From: Chloroflexota bacterium | GTDB lineage: Bacteria > Chloroflexota > Anaerolineae > Anaerolineales > Villigracilaceae | NCBI GenBank assembly: GCA_021796155.1 | Contig: JAJYOO010000148.1 | Location: 1-6,365 of the forward strand | DNA: 6,365 nucleotides | Direction of reading: 5' to 3' | Shown here: in pieces, positions 1-5,867 of the stretch | Position numbering within the stretch: the stretch's first letter is position 1 | How the letters are laid out: each line of letters starts with the position of its first letter | The notes under the pieces: generated by a model | The model's database searches: none | Told to the model about the DNA's origin: nothing | Seen by the model: the letters and a program-made list of their open reading frames with translations, nothing else | Program-made: the position numbers and the translations under genes

Positions 1-497
1 TCAAACGCCGCACCGTTTTGCTTGGCGGCTTTTCAAAAGATTATGCCATGACCGGCTGGCGCATCGGTTACGCGGCCGGCCCCGCAGACATCATCAAAGG
101 TCTTGTCCGCATTCATCAATACACGATCATGTCCGCGCCAACAACTGCACAGGACGCTGCCATCGAGGCATTGAAAAATGGCGAGCCGCATGTACAGGAA
201 ATGGTCAAGGAATATGATCGCCGCCGCCGATTGTTGGTGGACGGTTTGAACAAACTTGGACTCAAAACCTTTGAGCCGCGCGGTGCGTTCTATACCTTCC
301 CGAACATCACCGCTTCGGGCATGGACGATGAAACGTTCGCACAAAAATTATTGGAAGAAGAACACGTGGCGGTCGTGCCCGGGAATTCGTTCGGCCCTGG
401 CGGCGACGGCTTTGTCCGCGCCTGTTACGCCACCAGCTACGAACAAATCGAAGAAGCTTTGCGCCGCATGGAAAAATTCATGAGTAGGTATGGATGA
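1..497 (+). CDS. Class I/II PLP-dependent aminotransferase, C-terminal part (5' truncated by window)
   Basis: This is the 3' part of a fold-type I aminotransferase; the first full codon in frame is at 3 and the stop is TGA at 495-497. The fragment opens just before the PLP-lysine motif. G-G-F-S-K-D-Y-A-M-T-G-W-R-I-G-Y places the Schiff-base lysine at codon 36-38. It then shows the usual C-terminal landmarks: R-G-A-F-Y-x-F-P, P-G-N-S-F-G, and F-V-R followed by a small-residue strand. The arginine at 417-419 in F-V-R is expected to bind the substrate alpha-carboxylate. Known family members are cytosolic and exchange amino groups between amino acids and 2-oxo acids. The motifs fit the aspartate/aromatic/LL-diaminopimelate-like groups, but substrate cannot be decided without the N-terminal half. 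The TTG at 18 is not a start, because the frame stays open to the window edge. A terminator follows at 534-570. Confidence 0.93.
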   Translation, partial: KRRTVLLGGFSKDYAMTGWRIGYAAGPADIIKGLVRIHQYTIMSAPTTAQDAAIEALKNGEPHVQEMVKEYDRRRRLLVDGLNKLGLKTFEPRGAFYTFPNITASGMDDETFAQKLLEEEHVAVVPGNSFGPGGDGFVRACYATSYEQIEEALRRMEKFMSRYG

Positions 498-499
498 TG

Positions 500-534
500 C
501 AGTGATCAGTTTTCAGTGAGCAGTAAGCAGTCGG
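500..534. repeat. Heptanucleotide tandem array, CAGTNNN x5
   Basis: CAGT starts at 500, 507, 514, 521 and 528, exactly every 7 bp, with three variable bases between copies. The array starts 3 bp after the aminotransferase stop codon and runs into the base of the terminator hairpin. It resembles the short tandemly repeated repetitive (STRR) heptamers known from filamentous cyanobacteria. That resemblance is one of pattern only. No coding role is evident. Confidence 0.8.
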
Positions 535-570
535 GGCAGACCTTCGCGAAGCAGTCTGCCCTTTTTGTTT
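534..570 (+). terminator. Rho-independent terminator after the aminotransferase gene
   Basis: GGGCAGAC (534-541) pairs perfectly with GTCTGCCC (554-561). The enclosed 542-551 is itself a short palindrome (CTT-CGCG-AAG). A T-rich tail, TTTTTGTTT, follows at 562-570. The placement 36 bp after the stop codon fits an intrinsic terminator for the aminotransferase transcript. Confidence 0.85.
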
Positions 571-633
571 GATACACAATGATCTATAGAGGAGAGTTTC
601 TCTGTTACAAATATCAAAACAACTTTACGAATT

Positions 634-719
634 GTCATTGCGAGGAGCGAAGCGACGCGGCAATCTCTTGTTTGAAGGTTATTTAAGATTGCCACGGCGG
701 AAACACACCGCCTCGCAAC
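634..719. repeat. Degenerate intergenic palindrome, 'CATTGCGAGG / GGCAATCT' family
   Basis: Outer arms TTGCGAGG (638-645) and CCTCGCAA (711-718) are exact reverse complements. Inner arms GGCAATCT (659-666) and AGATTGCC (686-693) are too. The same arm sequences recur in the better-preserved copy at 5868-5993, so this is a dispersed, probably non-autonomous palindromic element. It ends 12 bp before the Shine-Dalgarno of the next gene, so it would lie in that gene's 5' leader or promoter region. The rest of the 498-743 gap, about 571-633, is AT-rich and I found no convincing promoter in it. Confidence 0.8.
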
Positions 720-743
720 ATCGCATAACGGAGGAGAAACGTA

Positions 744-1442
744 ATGATCTTTCACATTGGAATCGAAAACAACAACGAAGGTTTCCGCTCGATTGTCTGG
801 ATGCTGGAACATCCGGGCTGTTTCGCTTATGGCAAGGATGAAAGTGAGGCTCTCAAGAATCTGCCCGAGGCAATTCGAGATTATTCTGCATGGATCGGCC
901 AGCATGAATCTTCATGGATAGATGAAAGCATCATCGAATTAAAAGTTGAAGATATTTTTAATGACTACACTATCAACGAATCCTTCGACCGCGATAAAGA
1001 AAGCGATTTCTACGGAGTCGAATCCTGGTTCCAATATGATTGGAAACCGCTCACCGCGATGGATATCGAACGCGTGCTCAAATTATTGGCGTGGAGCCGC
1101 GCGGATTTACTCAACACGATCAAGGGCCTGAGCCCGGAAAAGCTCGACGAGAAATATCCAAACGAACGCTGGAATATCAATGGAATTCTCAAACACGTCG
1201 GCGGCGCAGAATGGTGGTACATGGAGCGCCTCAGGCGCGCCTTCCCACAAAGCGATCTTCCAAAAGAACCGATGGCGCGGCTCGAAAAAGTCCGCACACA
1301 TTTGAATCAAATTCTGCCAACATTGGAGAGCGTTAAGCAAGTCGTCGGCGTGGACGGCGAGTTCTGGAGTCCACGCAAGATGCTGAGACGTGCGGTGTGG
1401 CATGAGAGGGATCATACAATCCATATCCGAAAATTATTGTAG
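744..1442 (+). CDS. HicB-like domain fused to DinB/YfiT-like metal-binding domain
   Basis: The protein has 232 residues. The ATG at 744 is preceded by AGGAG (732-736) at 7-nt spacing, which fixes the start; the stop is TAG 1440-1442. Residues about 1-70 resemble the HicB antitoxin fold: an N-terminal strand, then L-E-H-P-G-C-F-A-Y-G, then an acidic helix (E-A-L-K-N-L-P-E-A-I). Residues about 100-232 look like a DinB-superfamily four-helix bundle. This part has the spaced histidines expected to bind a divalent metal: H151 in I-L-K-H-V, and H220 and H224 in W-H-E-R-D-H. No signal peptide or membrane segment is seen. DinB-like proteins include thiol-dependent transferases (bacillithiol, mycothiol) and many uncharacterised members, so no reaction can be assigned. 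There is no HicA toxin gene next to it, so a classical toxin-antitoxin role is unlikely here. The domain assignment is by eye; the DinB part is surer than the HicB part. Confidence 0.82.
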   Translation: MIFHIGIENNNEGFRSIVWMLEHPGCFAYGKDESEALKNLPEAIRDYSAWIGQHESSWIDESIIELKVEDIFNDYTINESFDRDKESDFYGVESWFQYDWKPLTAMDIERVLKLLAWSRADLLNTIKGLSPEKLDEKYPNERWNINGILKHVGGAEWWYMERLRRAFPQSDLPKEPMARLEKVRTHLNQILPTLESVKQVVGVDGEFWSPRKMLRRAVWHERDHTIHIRKLL

Positions 1443-1474
1443 TATCACTACACGACAATCAAAATAAACGGTGC

Positions 1475-1503
1475 TTGTATCTCATATCAATAAGCCGTAA
1501 AAT
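1475..1503 (+). promoter_or_regulatory. Candidate sigma-70-type promoter of the histidine kinase gene
   Basis: TTGTAT (1475-1480) and TAAAAT (1498-1503) are separated by 17 bp. The -10 matches consensus at five of six positions and the -35 at three of six. Transcription would begin near 1510, exactly where the hairpin of the leader starts. This is a weak prediction from sequence alone. The better -35-like TTGACA at 1508-1513 has no -10 at a proper distance. Confidence 0.3.
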
Positions 1504-1509
1504 TATTTT

Positions 1510-1557
1510 GACAAATTCGTTCGCCGCGCGGGGAGGCGCTCACGAATGGAATTTGTC
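1510..1557 (+). promoter_or_regulatory. Long hairpin in the kinase gene leader
   Basis: GACAAATT (1510-1517) pairs perfectly with AATTTGTC (1550-1557). Inside it, CGT (1518-1520) can pair with ACG (1542-1544), and CGCC (1522-1525) with GGCG (1535-1538), around a GC-rich loop. An alternative inner pairing is ATTCGT (1515-1520) with ACGAAT (1542-1547). No T-tract follows, so it is not a standard terminator. It lies upstream of the kinase Shine-Dalgarno (1578-1584). It could be an mRNA-stabilising stem, an operator-like inverted repeat, or a cis-regulatory leader. Confidence 0.45.
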
Positions 1558-1592
1558 GTTTACCTTGGTTTTGGATCGGGAGGGATGTTTTC

Positions 1593-3338
1593 ATGGAAAA
1601 GAAAGCCGCGATCATCCGCGACGGCGGGACGATCATTATCGGATCGTTCCTGCTCATTGTTATCTACCTGACCAGCCTATACAGCTATTTGCTATTCCAC
1701 AGCGTGATTGAGCTGTTCACAATCATTGTTGCCGCGGGAATCTTTGTCATCGCGTGGAATGCCAGAAGCTACATCAACAACAATTACCTGCTTTTCATCG
1801 CGATAGCTTCCATCTTTGTTGCGCTTCTGGATTTTTTTCATACGCTGACCTATGAAGGCATGGGGGTGTTTGCAAACCGATCCGCCAACCCCGCAACACA
1901 ATTGTGGATCGCCGCTCGCTACGTGCAAAGTATTTCATGGCTCATCGCACCAGTATTCCTGAACAGAAAGCTCAAACTCAATCTCCAATTCGCAGTGTAC
2001 GCCATTGTCACGTTGCTGCTCCTTGCCTCCATTTTTTACTGGCAGAATTTCCCGGTTGCGTATGCGGATGGAGTTGGCCTGACAGCTTTCAAGAAAATCA
2101 GTGAATATGGGATTTCATTCCTTTTTTTAGGTGCGATTGGATTCCTACTTTGGAAGCGCCAGGAATTCGATCCCAATGTCTTGCGCCTTTTGGTTATTTC
2201 TTTGACCCTTACCATCGGTTCGGAAATCGCATTCGCATATTACGTGAGTGTTTACGGGGAAGCCAACCTGATCGGCCATTTTCTACGGCTAGCCGCTTTT
2301 TACTTTTTATACAAGGCTATTATCGAAACCGGATTGACCAGACCTTATACGATCCTAGTAAGAGATTTGAAACTTTCAGAACAGCGATTGCGCGAGTATG
2401 GGCTTATCCAACAGACCCGCAACGAGGAATTAACACGTTCAGAAGCAAAGCTGCGCGGCGAAGCAGTTACCATGCGGTCCCGCAATGAAGAATTGACGCG
2501 TTCTGAAGCGCGGTTACGCGATGATACAGTCATCATGCAGATTCGCAATGAAGAATTAATGCGTTTGGAAAAACAGTTACGAGAAGATGCGATAGCTTTG
2601 CAAACGCGCAATGAGGAACTGGATGCCTACGCTCACACCGTCGCACACGATCTTAAAAATCCATTGTCCATCCTGATCGCCACCGCCGACATCATCACAG
2701 ATGTCCGCGACCTGACCCGCAAGGAATTAAAAGAATTCCTCCAACAGATCAAGTCTATTGCATTTGAAATGAACAATATTGTTGATAGTCTCTTGTTGCT
2801 TTCTGAAGTACGAAAGGTAGACGCCCCCATAGAACCAATTGACATGGCCAAGGTTGTGACCGCCGTTCGGAATCGACTGAGTTATATGGTCAAGGAATAT
2901 CACGGCCACATCATACTTTCTGAAGACTGGCCGATCGCCGTCGGCTATGAGCCGTGGATCAAGGAGGTCTGGGCAAACTATCTCAGCAACGCGCTCAAAT
3001 ATGGCGGTCCATCGCCAATTGTTGAGTTGGGCGCCTCAACCCAGACGGATGGCACAATCCGGTTTTGGACGCGTGATCATGGCCCGGGCATTCCCACTGA
3101 AGAACAAACACGATTATTCATGCCATTCACGCAGCTTGGAAAAATGCGTAAACGAGGCGGGCATGGACTCGGCCTATCAATCGTGTACCACATCGTGGAA
3201 AAACTCGGCGGAACAGTTGGCGTCGAAAGTGAAGTTGGCAAGGGCAGTCTCTTTTATTTCACACTACCAGCTGATACAGCTTGCAATGAAGGAACAGCCA
3301 ACAACCTCTCGACTAAAATACGATCAGAAACTGCTTGA
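1593..3338 (+). CDS. MASE3-type membrane sensor histidine kinase with tandem-repeat coiled-coil linker
   Basis: The protein has 581 residues. The ATG at 1593 has GGGAGGG (1578-1584) 8 nt upstream. Residues about 11-245 hold roughly seven or eight hydrophobic segments with the MASE3 hallmark D-F-F-H-T-L-T-Y-E-G-M-G-V-F (80-93) and T-Q-L-W-I-A-A-R-Y (102-110). MASE3 is a membrane-associated sensory domain of unknown ligand. Residues 266-349 are four 21-residue repeats, each beginning L-R and carrying R-N-E-E-L, which run into the phosphorylation helix. The H-box V-A-H-D-L-K-N-P-L puts the phospho-acceptor at H352. The ATPase part shows an N-box (N462/N466 in N-Y-L-S-N-A-L-K-Y), G1 (D495-H-G-P-G), an F-box (L-F-M-P-F, 508-512) and G2 (G-H-G-L-G-L). 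All kinase motifs look intact. There is no receiver domain and no adjacent response regulator, so it is an orphan kinase whose partner lies elsewhere. Confidence 0.93.
   Translation: MEKKAAIIRDGGTIIIGSFLLIVIYLTSLYSYLLFHSVIELFTIIVAAGIFVIAWNARSYINNNYLLFIAIASIFVALLDFFHTLTYEGMGVFANRSANPATQLWIAARYVQSISWLIAPVFLNRKLKLNLQFAVYAIVTLLLLASIFYWQNFPVAYADGVGLTAFKKISEYGISFLFLGAIGFLLWKRQEFDPNVLRLLVISLTLTIGSEIAFAYYVSVYGEANLIGHFLRLAAFYFLYKAIIETGLTRPYTILVRDLKLSEQRLREYGLIQQTRNEELTRSEAKLRGEAVTMRSRNEELTRSEARLRDDTVIMQIRNEELMRLEKQLREDAIALQTRNEELDAYAHTVAHDLKNPLSILIATADIITDVRDLTRKELKEFLQQIKSIAFEMNNIVDSLLLLSEVRKVDAPIEPIDMAKVVTAVRNRLSYMVKEYHGHIILSEDWPIAVGYEPWIKEVWANYLSNALKYGGPSPIVELGASTQTDGTIRFWTRDHGPGIPTEEQTRLFMPFTQLGKMRKRGGHGLGLSIVYHIVEKLGGTVGVESEVGKGSLFYFTLPADTACNEGTANNLSTKIRSETA
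2388..2639 (+). repeat. Four in-frame 63-bp repeats encoding the kinase linker helix
   Basis: Units start at 2388, 2451, 2514 and 2577 and encode residues 266-286, 287-307, 308-328 and 329-349. Each starts Leu-Arg and has R-N-E-E-L at unit positions 11-15 (R276, R297, R318, R339). Units 1 and 2 also share T-R-S-E-A after it. A decayed half unit (L-K-L-S-E-Q-R, 259-265) precedes them. Codons differ between units, so the duplication is old or under selection at protein level. Because 21 residues are three heptads, unit gain or loss would keep the coiled-coil register. Confidence 0.88.
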
Positions 3339-3356
3339 TAAGTTTGTGTAAAGTTT

Positions 3357-3384
3357 GAGGCAGCTACTCGCCGCCTCTTTTGTT
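3357..3384 (+). terminator. Possible weak terminator after the histidine kinase gene
   Basis: GAGGC (3357-3361) and GCCTC (3373-3377) form a 5-bp stem around an 11-nt loop, followed by TTTT-GTT. It lies 18 bp after the kinase stop and just upstream of the mutS2 promoter. The stem is short, so termination may be partial. Confidence 0.5.
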
Positions 3385-3410
3385 CGTACTCATCTTTGTT
3401 AAACACTGGT

Positions 3411-3416
3411 TATAAT
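3411..3416 (+). promoter_or_regulatory. -10 box (TATAAT) of mutS2, probably giving a leaderless transcript
   Basis: A perfect TATAAT ends 10 bp before the ATG at 3427. Transcription starting 7-11 bp downstream of the box would begin at or within a few bases of the start codon. There is no Shine-Dalgarno-like purine run in the short gap. No good -35 hexamer is seen; the 17-18 bp position holds only a poor match near 3387-3393. The N-terminus right after this ATG matches MutS2 proteins, which supports the start codon. Confidence 0.55.
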
Positions 3417-3426
3417 TCTCTTCGCA

Positions 3427-5862
3427 ATGGATTCAAAAACTTTGCACGTCCTCGAATATGACAAAATCCTCGCCCGGCTGACGGGCTTTTGCGATTTTTC
3501 AGCTTCGGCAGATTTGGCCCATGCCCTTCAACCAACTTCCAATTTCAATGAAGCCACGCGTTTAATTGCCGAAACAACCGAAGCGCGCTTTCTGCTTTCG
3601 ACTCACGATTTGACCGTCGGCGGCTCGCACGACATCCGACCCACCGCAGACTTGGCCGCGCGCGGCGGCGTGCTTGATCCACTGGCTCTACTCGAAATCA
3701 AATCCACTTTGATTGCCTGCCGCGATTTGAAAAAATCCATCGAGCACGCCGCGGACAAAGCTCCGCGCCTCGCGCAAATCGCGGTCGGCTTGCCCGAAAC
3801 ATTCGGCATTGTAGACGCCGTTACACAAGTATTATCGGAGCGTGGCGAAGTCCTTGATTCTGCTTCGCCCAAGCTGGCTTCTCTCCGCCGCGAAATTAAA
3901 GTCGCACATGACCGCTTGATGTCGCGCCTGCAAAAATATCTAACCGAGTCAGCCAACAAACTTCAAGAGCCGATCATCACACAGCGCGATGGACGTTACG
4001 TGATTCCACTGCGCGCGGAATTCAAAGGCAGCATCAAAGCCATTGTCCACGATCAATCTTCATCGGGTGCAACATTGTTCGTCGAGCCACTGCCGGTGGT
4101 TGAACTCAACAACGAAATCCGTGAACTTGAATTAGCCGAACGCGACGAAGAACGCCGTATTCTGTCTGAGCTTTCAGGCTTAGTTGGTGCACACGCGGTT
4201 GAACTCAAATATGGAATCGAAAATCTCGCTGTGCTCGATCTCGCGTTTGCAAAAGCAAAATATGCGGAAGAGATTCATGCAAGTGAGCCGATCCTTCATA
4301 AGATGGATCATGGATCATCGAGAATGGAAAAGAGTAAAACCATTAATCATGCTCCATCAACCATTATTCTTCGCCATGCCCGCCATCCATTACTTGATTC
4401 AAACACTGTTGTGCCCATTGACTTTGATCCGCGCGCTGGCACAATTGCAGTTGTCATCACAGGCCCAAACACCGGCGGCAAGACCGTCACGTTGAAAACC
4501 GTTGGCTTGCTCGTGCTCATGGCGCAAAGCGGACTTCATATCCCCGTGCAAAGCGGCTCAGAGCTTCCTTTCTTTGAGTCTGTTTATGCAGATATTGGCG
4601 ACGAGCAATCCATCGAACAATCGCTCAGCACGTTCAGCGGCCACATCACCAACATCATTCAAATTTTAAAGAAGGCCGATCATTGTTCGTTGGTCATCCT
4701 CGATGAACTTGGCGCAGGCACCGATCCGCAGGAAGGCGCGGCATTAGCCCGCGCCATCCTCGCTAATCTGCTCGAACGCGGTATTACTTCGTTGGTTGCC
4801 ACGCACTATCCTGAACTCAAAACCTTCGCGCATTCAACCGAGGGTGTGGTTAATGCTTCACTTGAATTCGATATTCAGACTCTGCGCCCGACCTATAAGT
4901 TGACAATCGGACTGCCCGGACGGTCGAATGCCTTGTTGATCGCACAGCGCCTCGGCCTGGACCCGCAACTGGTCGCCGCGGCAAAAAGCGAAATCAACCC
5001 TGATGATTTGCGCGCCGACAAGCTGCTCGACGACATCCGCAAGGAACGCAATCGTACATCACGCGAACGCGAGAAATTGGAAAAGTCCCGCACAAAGCTT
5101 GACGAGAAAACGAGCGAGCTTGAAAAACGATTGGACAAAATCGAAGACGAACGCCGCGACGTTTTAGCCAAAGCCCGCGCCGAAGGCGAATTGGAAGTCG
5201 CGGTACTAAAGCAAAACATCGAATCGTTGAAGCAACAATTAAAGAAGGCGCACCAGCCCTTGCAAGCAGTCAAAGCGGTTGAAGAAAAGTTGGAGACTAT
5301 CCAAGAGAAGATCGAATCACCAGTTGAGAGACGACAGACCGCAGACCACGGACCGCAGTCATTTGTCGTTGGTGGTTCGTCGTCCATTAAGCTTGGTGAA
5401 CGAGTCTTCCTCGCTTCGCTAAAGTCTGACGGGATCGTGACCGCTTTGGGTGAGTCCGATGCGGAAGTTCAGATTGGCTCATTACGTATTCGCGCAAAAT
5501 TCAGTGATTTGCAAAGAAAAAGCGAAGTGGCAAAAATTGACGAACGAGATTCGATACTCGATAATCGAATATCGAATAAAGAGTCTCGCTCGTCGCCCAA
5601 GCCAACACCATCACCGGGAATCGAAATCAGCCTGCGCGGGAAGCTGGTCGAAGATGGCTTGGATGAGTTGGATAAATATTTGGAAAAGGCATATTCAGCG
5701 GGACTGCCTTTTGTCCGCATTGTGCATGGCAAAGGGACAGGCAAGATGCGTGAGGCCGTACGTTCTGCGTTGAAGGACAGCCCGTACGTCAAATCATTTG
5801 AAGAAGCACATGAGAATGAAGGCGGCGCGGGCGTAACGATTGCAAAATTAGCAAGCGGGTAA
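3427..5862 (+). CDS. mutS2: MutS2 family ATPase with Smr domain (endonuclease MutS2 / ribosome rescue factor)
   Basis: The protein has 811 residues, slightly longer than the roughly 780-790 usual for the family. The N-terminus L-H-V-L-E-Y-D-K-I-L is typical and fixes the ATG. The helical core and clamp (about 1-290) include Q-R-D-G-R-Y-V-I-P (186-194) and H-D-Q-S-S-S-G-A-T-L-F-V-E-P (208-221). The ABC-type ATPase has Walker A G-P-N-T-G-G-K-T (346-353), signature S-T-F-S-G-H (401-406), Walker B L-V-I-L-D-E (422-427) and switch H460. A charged coiled coil follows (about 525-632), then a KOW-like barrel (about 654-696) and a C-terminal Smr domain (732-811) with H-G-K-G-T-G (767-772). Characterised MutS2 proteins either suppress recombination by cutting branched DNA or detect collided ribosomes and split them; the full domain set here allows either. 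The usual Smr L-D-L-R-G reads I-S-L-R-G (734-738). Three low-complexity segments (293-313, 635-653, 705-723) are encoded by heptameric DNA repeats. There is no MutS-type mismatch-binding domain. Confidence 0.96.
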   Translation: MDSKTLHVLEYDKILARLTGFCDFSASADLAHALQPTSNFNEATRLIAETTEARFLLSTHDLTVGGSHDIRPTADLAARGGVLDPLALLEIKSTLIACRDLKKSIEHAADKAPRLAQIAVGLPETFGIVDAVTQVLSERGEVLDSASPKLASLRREIKVAHDRLMSRLQKYLTESANKLQEPIITQRDGRYVIPLRAEFKGSIKAIVHDQSSSGATLFVEPLPVVELNNEIRELELAERDEERRILSELSGLVGAHAVELKYGIENLAVLDLAFAKAKYAEEIHASEPILHKMDHGSSRMEKSKTINHAPSTIILRHARHPLLDSNTVVPIDFDPRAGTIAVVITGPNTGGKTVTLKTVGLLVLMAQSGLHIPVQSGSELPFFESVYADIGDEQSIEQSLSTFSGHITNIIQILKKADHCSLVILDELGAGTDPQEGAALARAILANLLERGITSLVATHYPELKTFAHSTEGVVNASLEFDIQTLRPTYKLTIGLPGRSNALLIAQRLGLDPQLVAAAKSEINPDDLRADKLLDDIRKERNRTSREREKLEKSRTKLDEKTSELEKRLDKIEDERRDVLAKARAEGELEVAVLKQNIESLKQQLKKAHQPLQAVKAVEEKLETIQEKIESPVERRQTADHGPQSFVVGGSSSIKLGERVFLASLKSDGIVTALGESDAEVQIGSLRIRAKFSDLQRKSEVAKIDERDSILDNRISNKESRSSPKPTPSPGIEISLRGKLVEDGLDELDKYLEKAYSAGLPFVRIVHGKGTGKMREAVRSALKDSPYVKSFEEAHENEGGAGVTIAKLASG
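4303..4365. repeat. Heptamer-period inverted element inside mutS2, site 1
   Basis: This stretch is nine 7-bp units (63 bp), exactly codons 293-313. On the left, units starting 4303, 4310 and 4324 begin ATGG, and 4317 begins ATCG. On the right, CCAT recurs in phase at 4340, 4354 and 4361, with TCAT at 4347. So four forward units face four reverse-complement units across a central one (4331-4337). The protein here is polar and low-complexity, just before the conserved A-R-H-P-L-L strand (318-323) that begins the ATPase domain. Confidence 0.75.
5330..5385. repeat. Heptamer-period inverted element inside mutS2, site 2
   Basis: This stretch is eight 7-bp units (56 bp) covering residues 635-653. 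GAC begins the units at 5330, 5337, 5344 and 5351. GTC begins those at 5358, 5365 and 5379, with GTG at 5372. The ends GACGAC (5330-5335) and GTCGTC (5379-5384) are exact reverse complements. It encodes the linker between the coiled coil and the KOW-like barrel. Confidence 0.75.
5540..5595. repeat. Heptamer-period palindrome inside mutS2, site 3
   Basis: This stretch is eight 7-bp units (56 bp) covering residues 705-723. TCG closes the units at 5551, 5558, 5565, 5572, 5586 and 5593, with ACG at 5544 and AAG at 5579. The core 5549-5562 is the reverse complement of 5564-5577 at 13 of 14 positions. The outer arms 5539-5550 and 5584-5595 pair with two mismatches. It encodes the linker between the KOW-like barrel and the Smr domain. 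Confidence 0.8.
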
Positions 5863-5867
5863 TTAGC

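Noticed and set aside
33..344. 103-codon minus-strand open frame
   Set aside because: It is antisense to the aminotransferase, whose catalytic motifs are unmistakable on the plus strand.
744..955. HicAB toxin-antitoxin operon
   Set aside because: No HicA-like small ORF exists on either side, and the HicB-like segment is fused to a much larger DinB-like domain.
1508..1536. Perfect-looking -35 box TTGACA at 1508-1513 as the kinase promoter
   Set aside because: The bases 16-18 bp downstream are GC-rich with no -10 resemblance. The hexamer is better explained as part of the hairpin arm.
1593..3338. Two-component operon with a response regulator next to the kinase
   Set aside because: The next gene is mutS2, after a possible terminator and its own promoter. 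No receiver domain is present in the window.
4893..5387. 164-codon open frame on the minus strand
   Set aside because: It is antisense to the MutS2 coiled coil. Its serine-rich composition is what the complement of charged, helix-rich codons gives, and the plus strand has clear family motifs.
5330..5595. CRISPR-like or spacer-repeat structure
   Set aside because: Periods are 7 bp and there are no 25-40 bp direct repeats separated by unique spacers. The stretches are translated within mutS2.
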